Shown piece by piece: positions 1 through 10,029 of a stretch of DNA of 55,989 nucleotides. Source of the DNA: Ochromonas danica (lineage: Eukaryota > Sar > Chrysophyceae > Chromulinales > Chromulinaceae); assembly GCA_015146655.1 (NCBI GenBank), contig VKHL01000171.1:1-55989 (forward strand), written 5' to 3'. Below the pieces are notes generated by a model. The model made no database searches. It saw only the letters and a program-made list of their open reading frames with translations, and was not told the origin of the DNA. Each line of letters opens with the position of its first letter. Positions within the stretch are counted from its first letter, which is position 1. Made by a program: the position numbers and the translations under genes.

Positions 1-14
1 ATGCCTTTGGCAAC

Positions 15-722
15 GTGGAAATTTGCTATGAATACGAGAAAGGTCTTTATAAGCTACTTCGAGAAATCCGCGAGGCTAATGCTATTAACGGTAAGCCAAT
101 CAAGTCCGTGGGGATTTTTCTCATGATCGATGAGATATTGAAGGTAAGAGATTCCGATTTGAGCTTTTTCAGGCGCCTGCTGGATCTTCTCACGGGCCTG
201 CAGCATCGCGAGCTGCAGCAAGAATATCCAACATTTCTCCTATTGACTAGTCTAGAACTAGTTCCGGTTAGCAGACCCAGCTACTACTACCAGCACACCT
301 ACTCCTCCTACTAACCCTCCTCCTCCTGTTGTGACTAAATCAAAACAGCGTTCGGCGTTGTTTCGCGATATGGTGCAGCTGAAGTTGTAGACGAAGTGTT
401 TAGCTATTTTTCTATTCCGAAGCTGGTTGGTACGGATTTATATGAGCAGGAACCACTATTGTGGTGGGGAGAGAATGCTTACAGATACCCGTGTCTGAGT
501 ATGATTGCTCGTAAAGTATTGTGCATTCCTGCAACTTCTGCTTCATCGGAGAGATTATTTTCCTTGGCTGGAAGAACAATTACTGAGGAAAGAAGCCGAC
601 TTCGCAGTGACTTGGCAAGAAATTTGATCTATCTCCATGTTAATTGGGTGTCAACCGATGTTCCCTATCCTCTGCGTTCTGGTTCTTTAAAAGACCTCCA
701 GTGGAGGAAGAAGAAAAGATGA
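15..722 (+). pseudogene. hAT-family transposase remnant (C-terminal part)
   Basis: Residues encoded at about 396-722 match the hAT C-terminal dimerisation domain: a WW motif followed by YPCLS, then IPATSASSERLFS, then an R-SRL segment and a final LHVNW. This is the most conserved part of hAT transposases. Upstream, the frame at 15-314 (YEKGLYKLLREIREAN and following) does not join the dimerisation frame: stop codons near 314 and 390 and a frame change separate them. No complete DDE-type catalytic core is visible, and the window edge cuts the left end. The element is therefore a truncated, decayed copy. A short MITE with hAT-type ends lies 14.6 kb away at 15313, so hAT elements have been active in this genome. 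Confidence 0.75.
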
Positions 723-1449
723 CTCTACTATTGTGGAGATTGATTAAATACGTTTTTAAGCTTGTAATCTTGATAATTGCATTCAACATTGTAGACGTTA
801 ACTTAAGAAGTAGAGTATCGGTATCGTATCGGAATATCGGGTTTTTCGTATCGAATCTCGATCGACCTCAAAAACCCGACCGATGCGCAGTGGTGGAAGA
901 ACATCTACAAAGATTGTAATATAGATATAGGTAAATAGAAAATAAATAGATCTTAATGATTCCATTGGTGAAAATGTGATTAATCATTGATATTTTTGGT
1001 TATTTTCCGTGAATTGATCAGTTCTGAAGAAAAAGTCAGTTGTGAAACTTTAAAAAGTGCTGTATTTAAAATAAGAAACGCATTGTAAAACCATGTTAGT
1101 TACATTTTTGCCAGGGGGTCACAGTTTTGCTCGCAACATTATATCAATTCATTGTACACACATTGTTGTCACAGCTGCGAAAAAGTACTGGAAATACCAA
1201 TCCCGGAATCATGGAAGGAAGCAATTTCCCACTACGACTGCCACAATCTGAGCACGTTATGGATATGCAAAGAAAAGGATTGTCTTCAGATGCGCAATGC
1301 CATCGACCTTCACTACAGGACACATTGTTGTGTGAATGACTTGGTATCTTAGGAGTCAACGTCGTTTATGAAGAACACGTGGAATGCAAACACCTTGTCC
1401 TTCTACGTGAAGTATTGGTCACGAAGAACTCTTCCCCACGTTCAACCTT
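723..1449. other. Intergenic, no supported gene
   Basis: AT-rich sequence between the hAT remnant and the 3' end of the LRR gene. Short overlapping reading frames on both strands at 1127-1359 have no family signature. One copy of GTTAACTTAA lies at 797-806. A CAGTGGTGG at 890 resembles some hAT ends but points the wrong way to close the upstream remnant. Confidence 0.5.
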
Positions 1450-4400
1450 TCACAAAACCAACCATCGCCTCCATAGCCCTCCTCCCAACAATATCAACAC
1501 CATCAACAACACCGATCCCAACAATGACAACACTAAGTACAACCCCCACAACCACCCTCCCTCATCCCCTGCTGGGTCAAATACATACCCTGCATAGAAC
1601 AATGGCACCAGAAACAACAAAGGCTGACCTGCTCGCATCAAGCTAGACCCCATCCGACCACATTCTCTTCCCAACTCCAATAGCTTATCCAACGCCATTG
1701 CCTTCCCCTGCCTCTGCCACTTGTCTCTTCTACCTCCTTCATCACCTACTAAATCACACTGGTCTAACACACTCTTCTCCACCTCTTCACATACCTTCTC
1801 TTCCTCATTATCCACCTCCTTCCCTTCTCCTGCCTTTACTCCCTCACACCCTCCTTGCTCCTTGCTTGCTATACCTTCCACATCCTCCTTACCTAAACCA
1901 CCCTCCTTACACAAACACCTCTCCAACATACGCAACCAACCCAACTGAGTCAAATAAGTGTTCGAAGCGATGCTGAAGCCGATCAAAATTGACAGATAAG
2001 GCAACACCGCTCCAAACGTCAACAAACACCCCACCATCATCGTCACTCGGATCACATAGTCTCCCGAAGAGAAGCACAGCGAGGAGGGACGGCATGGAAA
2101 AGAAGATGCTCCTACAGAATGAGAGGTATTGATGATACTACCACATTCCATTTTTGCTGCAGCCACACCTTCTACTCCAGTGTTCTTACTCTCCTCGTCT
2201 TTCCCATTCCCTAATGATGATGGCGAAGACAAAGACATGGCCAAGGGATTATCTACCATTGACAATCCTCCTGCCTCTGTCCCAACACTTACAGCACTAC
2301 CTGAACGATCTTTAGCCATCACCACTCTTCGTCTTGTATCAACAGCTGATCCCACATTTCCTTCCATCCTCCATAGAACTGGCAGAAACATCTCTACCCA
2401 CACCAAAGATGCAGAAGCAGAGGAACCATATGTATCACGGTCATTCGCACCTGCCTCCATCTTCTCCACGCTAACAACCCTGATCTCATTCTCTTTCTTC
2501 TTCTCCGTCGTCTTCTCTTTGCAGCGCCGCCAATCCACATACAGCACCAAACTCAACACAAGCAAGGGATAAAATATGCCAATCAACACATACTTGTAGG
2601 CAAACACATAGGCATAGTCCACCAACATCGCTGAGCTGCATTGATAGGTGTAGCTGAAGGGAGGAGAAAAGTCGATCGAATGAGTTCCTGTTTGATATAC
2701 TGTGCAACCCAACCCAGTAAACTTGGCACATTCCAAAAATGAATAGGAAGCTGTGATGGTGTTAGGAGAAGCAAACACATAGTAGAAACAATCCGAACTC
2801 GCCACCATCGTGGCCAGACATGGAGCCACGATCGTGTTGAACAACATCAAACTACTCATAAACCTCACATTCTCCTCATGCAATCCCTCTCTCCTTATCC
2901 CTCCCACGATTTCTCCTCTTCCTCCTTCCTCAACGCTTCTCTCTTCACCCTCCTCTTCTTCATGATGCTGTAAGGGCTGCAACAACTTCACCACACCCAC
3001 CTGCACCACCATGCTCCAACACACCTTGAACACAGACAGCGCCACTGACAACATCATCGCACTCCACCTCTGAAGCTGCAAGTAGATGTACACGTAGAAA
3101 CCATTCACCACCATCACGATGGTGATATTCACCACAGCAATGCACACTTTCATGGCCAACAGAGCGCACCAATCCAGCTTTTGCTTTCTTTGCGGATTTG
3201 GTTCGTCACGCTCAGCATTCGCAGAGATGTCCATTCCTCCCTTCCACTGATCCATCCGAAGAACATCTACACTTGCAGAACCTTCTTCACAGTCACCTTT
3301 CTTCTGCGACAATGGACTTCCGGTAACACCGGCAGCTTCCTCTACTACCACTCCTGTTCCACCCTCTGCAACAACACCAACACCGCCAGCTTCTCCTTCT
3401 CTGAATACAGTCTGGCTCTTGCTCTCACCATCTCCTGGAACTGAAACCTCACACCGCCAACCAGAACGAAACAGCAATATGTTCCGCACTCCCTGCAACC
3501 ACATCCCTCCTGATGCACACAGCAAACACACGAAATACGCCACCAACACACTCGACGCACCCACTCCACTCAAATACGCCGCCGACAACGTCCATGCATA
3601 TTCGTGGTCATAGGAACCGTAGAACACCGTCAGACTGCCATACACTGACCCTCCCACACATACCATCACTATCACCAACCAAAACACACACCAACGAACC
3701 TCATGCAACAACCTGCCTGCCTCCAAGATGTTCAGCAACATGGCTCTCTTCTTCTCAATCACATGTCCTTGACTCCCCACATTGCCACCTGATACTTCTA
3801 CCAACTGACTATAGAAGGACCTCCACACTCCACTGCCAGCACTTACACTGTTGGGATGAGTAGGAGCTGCTGATGGAAGCCACTCGCTTTGATGCCACAG
3901 CCTCAAATCCTCTTGCCACGCTTCCAAACGAACAAACAAGTAGTAACTCTGCAAGTGCTTGTGCAACCATTCACTCCATGATGAACAAGAGAAAGAGGAA
4001 CTGGTATCACAAGCATTCAGTGAGAAAGATGGAGAACACACCCTCTCTACATTTCTTCCATCCGCTTCCACACGAGAAGCAACTTCACTATATCCCACAC
4101 CACCGTCCTCAACACTCTCCTCTTCCGCTCCTAATCCAACTCTCACCCTTGCCTCCACTCCCCCTGAACTCTTCTTGCTCATCTTCTTGTCTGCTTGCTC
4201 TAGTTGCCGTCGATTCTTCTCTCTCTTCACAAAGTACACAACAAACAACAACAGACCAAACACAAACAACAATCCTGTCCATACCAACAACGCACTGTTC
4301 AGATCATCCGACCCACAACCATATTGCAAACGATAAGGATCAGCCTCAGGAACATCACTCGCCAGATCTCTCTGAGGGCATGCAAACAAGTTACCCCGGA

Positions 4401-6936
4401 GCATATCCACATCTCCTTCTGATCCAGAAGACCCTTCTCCTATATCATAATAGAAACCTGGAATACGACCTGACAGACGATTGATGTTCAGATAGACTGA
4501 AGCCTCAGGAGAAAAGCCACCCCCATCAGATGAATTAGAGTTACTGTTCTTTGCTTCCTCACTGCCCACATCATTATCATTGTCATCGTCCTCATCTTCA
4601 CCCAACTGCAACTCTCCTTTCAACTTGTTGTAGCTCACATCCAAACTCACCCACCGACTCCCTCCTCGCAACGGACCAGGAAGACTGCCGCTCAACCCAT
4701 TGTGAGATAAAGACAGATCGCTCAAGTGAGGACCCAAGTCACTCTCTTCCTTCACCGGAATGCTCCCTCCCAAACCATTGCCTGACAGATGCAACGTCCG
4801 CAGCGCAGGCATTCCAAACAGACACTTCGGAATACTGCCATGGATGGCTCCACGACTCAAACTATACGAATGCACTTGAGGCAACACAGAAGACAAGATG
4901 GGACTGCGACAAGCCTCCGATGTCGAGAGACCATCCAAGGCTAATGCACGCAATCTTCTCAGATTGCAAAAGCTCTCAGGAATCGTACCCGCGAAACAGT
5001 TCTGAACGGCTGCAAAGGAACTGATATTGGTTGACGGATTATCAGGTAACGGTCCAGTCAGTTGGTTGCTGCTCACATCGATCGCTTGTAGAATATTTAT
5101 GGTGTTATTCAGAAAGAATTGATTCATGGACCCGCCCAATAAGTTAGATTGAGCAAAGAAAGTATAAATCGATGCCATGTAAGCCAGTGAAGGTAGACTA
5201 CCACTCAGAAGATTATATGAAATGTCTAATACTATAGCAGAAGATATTCTGGTAAGCATGACTACTGATCCTTGAAAGAAGTTGTCAGTAATGTTGAGAA
5301 ATTCAAGTTTGGTGATGTTTAATAGGAAGTCCAAAGTACCCGTGAAGTGGTTATGATCTAGTTCTAGTATATAAAGTTGAGTCGCATTGAATAATGGGGC
5401 CAATAGATTACCCGTCAACATGTTGTTACCCAAACCAAGGTGTTGTAAATGGAGAAGCTGATTCAACTCAAAAGGGACTGTACCATAGAAGAGGTTGTGA
5501 TTCAAAGATAGATAGCTCAAGTCTAACATGTTGCCTAATCCAGCTGGAATGGTACCAGACATCAAATTATCAGCCATCAATAAACCCTGCCATTCCTCAG
5601 CATGGAAATCATCATCAGGAATATTTCCTGTGATAAAATTTGAGCTCACATCCAAGTATTGAAACTTCTCTCCAAAACCAACAGGAAGAGAACCATCAAG
5701 GCAATTATCATTTAATGCAACCCAGATTAATTCAGAAGGGAAAGGTAAGGTTGTCGGAATACTACCTGTCAGTTGATTATCACTTATTGATAACGTTTCT
5801 AACTGTTCTAGATATCCTATTGAAGAAGGCATCTCACCACTAAGACAGTTAGTAGAGAGATCAATTGCTGTAATTCTTGATGACGGGTTAACAACTGATG
5901 GAATACTGCCTGACAACAAGTTCATTCCCAGATACAGACTGGATATATTGGAAAGATTCAATAACATGTCTGGTATCTCTCCTTGTAAATAATTCAAAGT
6001 AACAGGAAAATCACTTAATACACTATTTACAGACCAATTGGTTGGTATTGATCCCGTCAGATGATTGCTATAGATTGACAAGATAGATAGCGTTGAACTA
6101 GACATATTAGCCCATGAACTTGGAATTGTTCCCTCTAAAAGATTACCAGCCACATCAATTACTTCCAGTTTAGACCACTCAAATGGAAAAACAGGAAGAC
6201 TGCCCGTGAAATAATTCAATTCAACTGTAAGGGAATGAAGATTGGATAGACGACTCAGATCGGGAGACAATGTGCCATGAAGAAAGTTATTGGCGAGGTT
6301 CACAACAGTCAAATTGGTCATATCATACAATACACTTGGAATGGTGCCAGTAAAATGACAGTCAAGTAAAATCAATGACTCCAAACTATGTAATGCACTA
6401 ATAGCAGAGGGAATAGTACCTGACATAGAAGTATAAGAGATATAGAGAGTTTGAAGTGAGGTCAGATTACCAACAGTAGCAGGAAGGGTACCATATAACG
6501 TGGCGGGGGGAGAATAAATCTTGAAAATTGTCATAAAAGGGAAATTCCCGATTTCTTCTGGTAATGTCCCATTCAGATTCATGTTGACCAATATTAACTC
6601 ACTCACTACGTTCTTACAAGTAGTAGTATTACCACTACTTGCTGGATTAGTGTTAGAGGTATTGTTCTCACTGCAGACTGTCACACAGCTTATCCCTTGC
6701 CATTCTTCACTACATGGATCAGGAGAAGGTTGAGAGAAATTCCATAGATTGCCAGTTTCATACTTCCAGTCCTTTCCTTGTGTGGCATTATAGATAGCAT
6801 AAAGAGCCCGCAGCTCACTGGATGAGAAAGGCATAGCCATAACCAACCAAGAGCATAATTGGGAATTGATCTTGTCCATCCAAAACTCGATAAACGCGAT
6901 TATTGGTCGAAGAATCTGGTTTATGGGTGTTCTCAC
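1450..6936 (-). CDS. Giant LRR-ectodomain multipass membrane protein
   Basis: An uninterrupted 1,828-codon frame. Residues about 40-100 form an LRR N-terminal cap (ELRALYAIYNATQGKDW, then paired cysteines in DPCSEEWQGISC). Residues about 110-860 are roughly 25-30 plant-type LRRs with the recurrent pattern L..L.L..N.L.GTIP. The first membrane segment is at about 880-905, followed by KREKNRRQ, and about nine more hydrophobic segments lie near 1082, 1125, 1259, 1295, 1362, 1449, 1632, 1782 and 1812, separated by long acidic or serine-rich loops. No kinase domain is seen, so this is not a receptor kinase; a surface receptor or adhesion role is inference. The start is uncertain: the first ATG gives no clear signal peptide. 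A better hydrophobic leader begins at an ATG at 7066 in another frame and may be an upstream exon, but I found no splice pair in a consistent phase. No intron is evident in the rest, unlike the neighbours. Confidence 0.85.
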   Translation of the reverse strand: MRTPINQILRPIIAFIEFWMDKINSQLCSWLVMAMPFSSSELRALYAIYNATQGKDWKYETGNLWNFSQPSPDPCSEEWQGISCVTVCSENNTSNTNPASSGNTTTCKNVVSELILVNMNLNGTLPEEIGNFPFMTIFKIYSPPATLYGTLPATVGNLTSLQTLYISYTSMSGTIPSAISALHSLESLILLDCHFTGTIPSVLYDMTNLTVVNLANNFLHGTLSPDLSRLSNLHSLTVELNYFTGSLPVFPFEWSKLEVIDVAGNLLEGTIPSSWANMSSSTLSILSIYSNHLTGSIPTNWSVNSVLSDFPVTLNYLQGEIPDMLLNLSNISSLYLGMNLLSGSIPSVVNPSSRITAIDLSTNCLSGEMPSSIGYLEQLETLSISDNQLTGSIPTTLPFPSELIWVALNDNCLDGSLPVGFGEKFQYLDVSSNFITGNIPDDDFHAEEWQGLLMADNLMSGTIPAGLGNMLDLSYLSLNHNLFYGTVPFELNQLLHLQHLGLGNNMLTGNLLAPLFNATQLYILELDHNHFTGTLDFLLNITKLEFLNITDNFFQGSVVMLTRISSAIVLDISYNLLSGSLPSLAYMASIYTFFAQSNLLGGSMNQFFLNNTINILQAIDVSSNQLTGPLPDNPSTNISSFAAVQNCFAGTIPESFCNLRRLRALALDGLSTSEACRSPILSSVLPQVHSYSLSRGAIHGSIPKCLFGMPALRTLHLSGNGLGGSIPVKEESDLGPHLSDLSLSHNGLSGSLPGPLRGGSRWVSLDVSYNKLKGELQLGEDEDDDNDNDVGSEEAKNSNSNSSDGGGFSPEASVYLNINRLSGRIPGFYYDIGEGSSGSEGDVDMLRGNLFACPQRDLASDVPEADPYRLQYGCGSDDLNSALLVWTGLLFVFGLLLFVVYFVKREKNRRQLEQADKKMSKKSSGGVEARVRVGLGAEEESVEDGGVGYSEVASRVEADGRNVERVCSPSFSLNACDTSSSFSCSSWSEWLHKHLQSYYLFVRLEAWQEDLRLWHQSEWLPSAAPTHPNSVSAGSGVWRSFYSQLVEVSGGNVGSQGHVIEKKRAMLLNILEAGRLLHEVRWCVFWLVIVMVCVGGSVYGSLTVFYGSYDHEYAWTLSAAYLSGVGASSVLVAYFVCLLCASGGMWLQGVRNILLFRSGWRCEVSVPGDGESKSQTVFREGEAGGVGVVAEGGTGVVVEEAAGVTGSPLSQKKGDCEEGSASVDVLRMDQWKGGMDISANAERDEPNPQRKQKLDWCALLAMKVCIAVVNITIVMVVNGFYVYIYLQLQRWSAMMLSVALSVFKVCWSMVVQVGVVKLLQPLQHHEEEEGEERSVEEGGRGEIVGGIRREGLHEENVRFMSSLMLFNTIVAPCLATMVASSDCFYYVFASPNTITASYSFLECAKFTGLGCTVYQTGTHSIDFSPPFSYTYQCSSAMLVDYAYVFAYKYVLIGIFYPLLVLSLVLYVDWRRCKEKTTEKKKENEIRVVSVEKMEAGANDRDTYGSSASASLVWVEMFLPVLWRMEGNVGSAVDTRRRVVMAKDRSGSAVSVGTEAGGLSMVDNPLAMSLSSPSSLGNGKDEESKNTGVEGVAAAKMECGSIINTSHSVGASSFPCRPSSLCFSSGDYVIRVTMMVGCLLTFGAVLPYLSILIGFSIASNTYLTQLGWLRMLERCLCKEGGLGKEDVEGIASKEQGGCEGVKAGEGKEVDNEEEKVCEEVEKSVLDQCDLVGDEGGRRDKWQRQGKAMALDKLLELGRECGRMGSSLMRAGQPLLFLVPLFYAGYVFDPAGDEGGWLWGLYLVLSLLGSVLLMVLILLGGGLWRRWLVL

Positions 6937-7156
6937 CCTTCACCCGAAACTCCGTATTTCCAAATACCCGAAAATGAAAACAGCAGCGTGGACAACAACG
7001 ACAACAAACAACAACAACATCAAACAACAGTGTGACAAAATAATATAGACTAGCAGTTAGTATCACTGTCTTTCTATATTAGAATTATCTCCATTCCTTA
7101 TCCTCTCACCCCTTTGTTCGAACGTACTGTTTAAAAAAAAAGATAAGTAGTAAATA
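6937..7156. promoter_or_regulatory. Shared divergent upstream region of the LRR gene and ARL2BP
   Basis: About 220 bp separate the two divergent start codons, so promoters and 5' leaders of both genes must fit here. A poly-A run lies at 7133-7141 just before the ARL2BP start. The minus strand from 7066 encodes a hydrophobic leader that could be an alternative first exon of the LRR gene. Confidence 0.5.
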
Positions 7157-7694
7157 ATGAGTAGTAAATCCCAAGATGAGAAAGATGATGGACAAGAAGG
7201 AAAGAATGAAGATCTTGACATCCTTGATTTAGTTCAGAAATATTGTATTTCTAATGACTTTGAGTCAGCTTTTGAATCCTTTGCAGAAGATAACTTTGAG
7301 ATCTTTAAAGATGCGTTAGACTTCAAAGTTCATGGTCAAGAGCATCCACGTGAATATCATGATGTCTATTTGAAGTACATTGCCAAGTTTGAAGGCTTAA
7401 TAGAGGATTTCATTGTGAAGGTATTGACCCTCTCTGTCCCCCTCCCTCTCTCTCCATATGCTGACATGCACTGTGGTTGGATGTTTGGTATAGAATGGAT
7501 ACACATTGAAGAGGTTTTATGATATTTGCAGAAGAGTCGTGGAAGATGAAGGAACATTGGGTAGCAAGCGATTCTTCATTGAAACAATGCTGGCTATTAG
7601 CGAGTATGAGAATTTCTTCTTGTTGATGCAGTCTGAAATTAGATTGCAGCAACATAGCCGCAAGCGAAGGGAAGGAGAGGAGGGCAAGAAGTGA
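7157..7694 (+). CDS. ARL2BP: ARL2-binding protein (BART domain)
   Basis: Two exons, 7157-7420 and 7512-7694, joined by a 91-nt GT-AG intron in phase 0, give about 148 residues. The BART-domain signatures are present: DLVQKYCISNDFESAFESFA, DNFEIFKDA, a YHDVYLKYIAKFEGLIEDFI helix, and after the splice RFYDICRRVVED and EYENFFLLMQSE. The family (ARL2BP, and the related N-terminus of CFAP36) binds GTP-loaded ARL2/ARL3 small GTPases, with roles at mitochondria, centrosomes and cilia. Length is close to that of animal ARL2BP (about 163 aa). The chosen acceptor is the one that keeps the frame; the AG at 7530-7531 would not. The C-terminus is a basic tail (RKRREGEEGKK). Other BART-domain proteins cannot be excluded by eye. 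Confidence 0.85.
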
Positions 7695-8195
7695 AGCTCT
7701 CCGTTGCTTTATATTGAACGAAGAAGATCTAATAACTTAGCCGCCGTTGCTCTCATGGTCTATAAAACATCTTCATTTCTTTAGATTTAAAGAACTAAGC
7801 GATTCTTGACCTCCTCTTAGTCTCTGTGTTAATGTTGTTCTACTAGTATTGATTGAAAAAGATTCACTTTCAGAGATGGTCGGAGAATATTTTACAAAAC
7901 GTGGGTAAGTAGAAAAATGTCAGCATAGGCACGCAACGCAACGATTTTCTTTTCCTGTCATGATGAACTCAGCTATATACAATTGTAATCACCACTGACT
8001 ACAGAGAAAGTCACACCAGAGGGACCTATCCACTAACATTCACTAACAGGGTCCATAAAACTAGAGTAAGGCAATCTAGCTAGCACAGATATACAAAATA
8101 GCACAGAAAGATTATTCCGCCCTCTTGAGAGGTGCAAAATAGAGGATTGATAGGAATAAGAGGGCAAAACTTAATGGAATGCTAGTACCGCACGA
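7695..8195. other. Convergent 3' spacer
   Basis: 500 bp between the 3' ends of ARL2BP and the SRPBCC gene. I see no gene, repeat or RNA signature here. Confidence 0.5.
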
Positions 8196-9105
8196 TCAAT
8201 AAATCGAGAGGCTGTGGTCTTCCGTGTGAGGCAAACCAGCAAAATAAGGTTTCAGCCATGTAGTGGCACGAGGAAGAGCTCTTGATGCCGCATAATCGAT
8301 TATCATGTTTGGCACTAATGAAGAGGCTCGGATATGAGCAACTAGCCAAACACGACTTGCATGAGGCTTTTCAGGAACATGCTCTACAAACCATAAACCA
8401 TCTGCCCGACGCATAACTAGATTGGGCTTGTCTGCATCCAGACTGAAACGAATAGCTTTCTGTTGACAAAAACGAGAAATCAGTGGTGGAGACATTACAG
8501 GCGCGAGATTGACGGTGCTAACCTTGTCGGGGACAATAGTATGCTTGACATGAACTTTCAAGTGAAACTTGCTCAAAGCATATTCTGCTCTGGCAATCAC
8601 TCCAGAAGAGTGACGATCGATTTTGGCTGCGCGGATGGTGGGGATAAGCGCATGATATTGTTCGAATTGCTGCAAAGTTCGGAACACAACATCAGGGTGT
8701 GCAGGAACGTCAACAACAACCAAGCCACTGCCAGTTCTTCCATCACGACTTTGTCGCTGAATACGCTCTCCACGGCTAAGTCGGACAAGGTCGACAGAGG
8801 TCAATGCTGGCAGACCTAGAGCTTCGTAGACATCATTCTGCAGAGCAAGAGAGAGGATAAGCGCGTGACAGTATGGGAGAGACGAGGAAATCAAATTGGA
8901 TGGATACCTTTGGCTGGGTGTCAGCTGAGACTGATTGTGGATTGGGTGTAGGTCCAATCCAGCTGGTCTCCGGGTAAATAAAGGATCCAGCTTGCAAAGA
9001 AGAGGGTTTGCTATAGCTTTTGATGGCTCTGGATACGTCCAGAGTAAAAGCGGAGAGATGCCCAACCATCACAGCCAGAAGGAATAAAGCAAATAGCAAC
9101 TTCAT
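8196..9105 (-). CDS. SRPBCC/START-like lipid-binding-fold protein with an N-terminal targeting sequence
   Basis: Two exons, 9105-8908 and 8837-8196, with a 70-nt intron (donor GTATCC, acceptor CTCTGCAG, phase 0), encode about 279 residues. Residues 1-20 are a clear signal peptide (MKLLFALFLLAVMVGHLSAF) whose end, SAF, fits the phenylalanine at +1 required for plastid import in heterokont algae; the following stretch is Ser/Lys-rich, as in a transit peptide. The rest looks like a polyketide-cyclase/dehydrase-type SRPBCC domain: a VDVPAHPDVVFRTLQQFEQY opening, beta strands, and a closing helix (MIIDYAASRALPRATTWLKPYF). Similar proteins bind lipids or other hydrophobic ligands; the ligand here is unknown. 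A frame starting inside the intron (MGISPLL at 9065) is the alternative and is rejected because splicing gives the signal peptide. Confidence 0.75.
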
Positions 9106-9794
9106 AGTGATGAAAACAATAAAATGAGCTTAAAGTGAATGATGATCGAAGAGAATTTGTTTGTTCAGAGAATATGAAAATGAAGGGATGGTAGAGATTA
9201 GTCGTAATTGTTCTGTTTCTTTGTTCCACAAGAGGTGATGAGGCAGCAAGTCCAGCAAGTCCAGTGCGAATTCTTCTTTTTCTTCGTGTTGGAAGCGCTG
9301 CTGCTCACGTCGCCCTTGTCGTCCTCTCTCACTCTGCTGGCGGTGGGCGACACTGTCGTGGCAAGTTGAACCGGACCCTTTCGCCGGATCCTTCCTTCCA
9401 CCACTACCTCAACAAATGCGTTTTAATGCGTTTCTTCGCTGAACAACGTGATTATTTGGCAATTTGGCAATTTGACAATTTGGGAGTTTGGGTGTAAATA
9501 CATAGCAATAGAGTAATTCCATAATTACCAATAGAGGCATTCGATGATGAAAAATGGAATCAATGAGCACCGATTCATTGGAGATAATAATGTGTTGCTT
9601 AGTGTTACGGATTGAATTTCTCAACCATATGTTACTGTGTGTTGTATATTAACAGACTTTCACGATAGCGGAACTGAAAATCCTGAAGAGATGGATATGA
9701 CGAGATATAAGATGGTATAAGACACTATATTGGGTAAAGACTAGAGAGAGGATGGGAACTCTCTTCTCTCCCACACAGTACAATAGCAGTCAGC

Positions 9795-9885
9795 GAGAGC
9801 AGCTGGATCTTCAGTGCCTTTCACAAGATCTTGAAGAGACGGATATGACAAGTTGTGAAATGCAACTGAAGATCCCGCAGCTCTC
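9795..9885. repeat. Imperfect inverted repeat (hairpin), about 32-bp arms
   Basis: The left arm 9795-9826 and the right arm 9853-9885 are reverse complements with only a few mismatches or gaps (shared core GATCTTCAGT and TTTCACAA). The loop is about 26 nt. It lies 145-235 bp upstream of the hydrolase start codon. Confidence 0.6.
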
Positions 9886-9894
9886 TCTCTCACA

Positions 9895-9937
9895 CTGACT
9901 GACTGACTGACAGCTGCTGCTGCTGCTGCTGCTGCTG
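9895..9937. repeat. Microsatellite (CTGA)n then (CTG)n
   Basis: Simple tandem tetranucleotide followed directly by about eight CTG trinucleotides. Confidence 0.85.
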
Positions 9938-10029
9938 GCGGTGGTGTTGATGCTACACTGTGTGATTACAGAGGAGACAGAGAGAGAGTCACTATCAGCC
10001 ATCCTCTCTCTCACTTGTCTTTGCCCAAT

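Larger units (their letters stand above)
9106..10029. promoter_or_regulatory. Divergent intergenic region, SRPBCC / S15 hydrolase
   Basis: About 920 bp without a supported gene. It contains an imperfect 32-bp inverted repeat (9795-9885), a CTGA/CTG microsatellite (9895-9937) and pyrimidine/purine runs just upstream of the hydrolase start. A related 22-base string (GAAGAGA-GGATATGAC) occurs at about 9682 and again at about 9832, suggesting a small local duplication. Confidence 0.45.

Noticed and set aside
890-905. hAT terminal repeat (CAGTGGTGG) closing the transposase remnant
   Set aside because: Orientation is that of a left end, there is no partner, and no 8-bp duplication can be identified.
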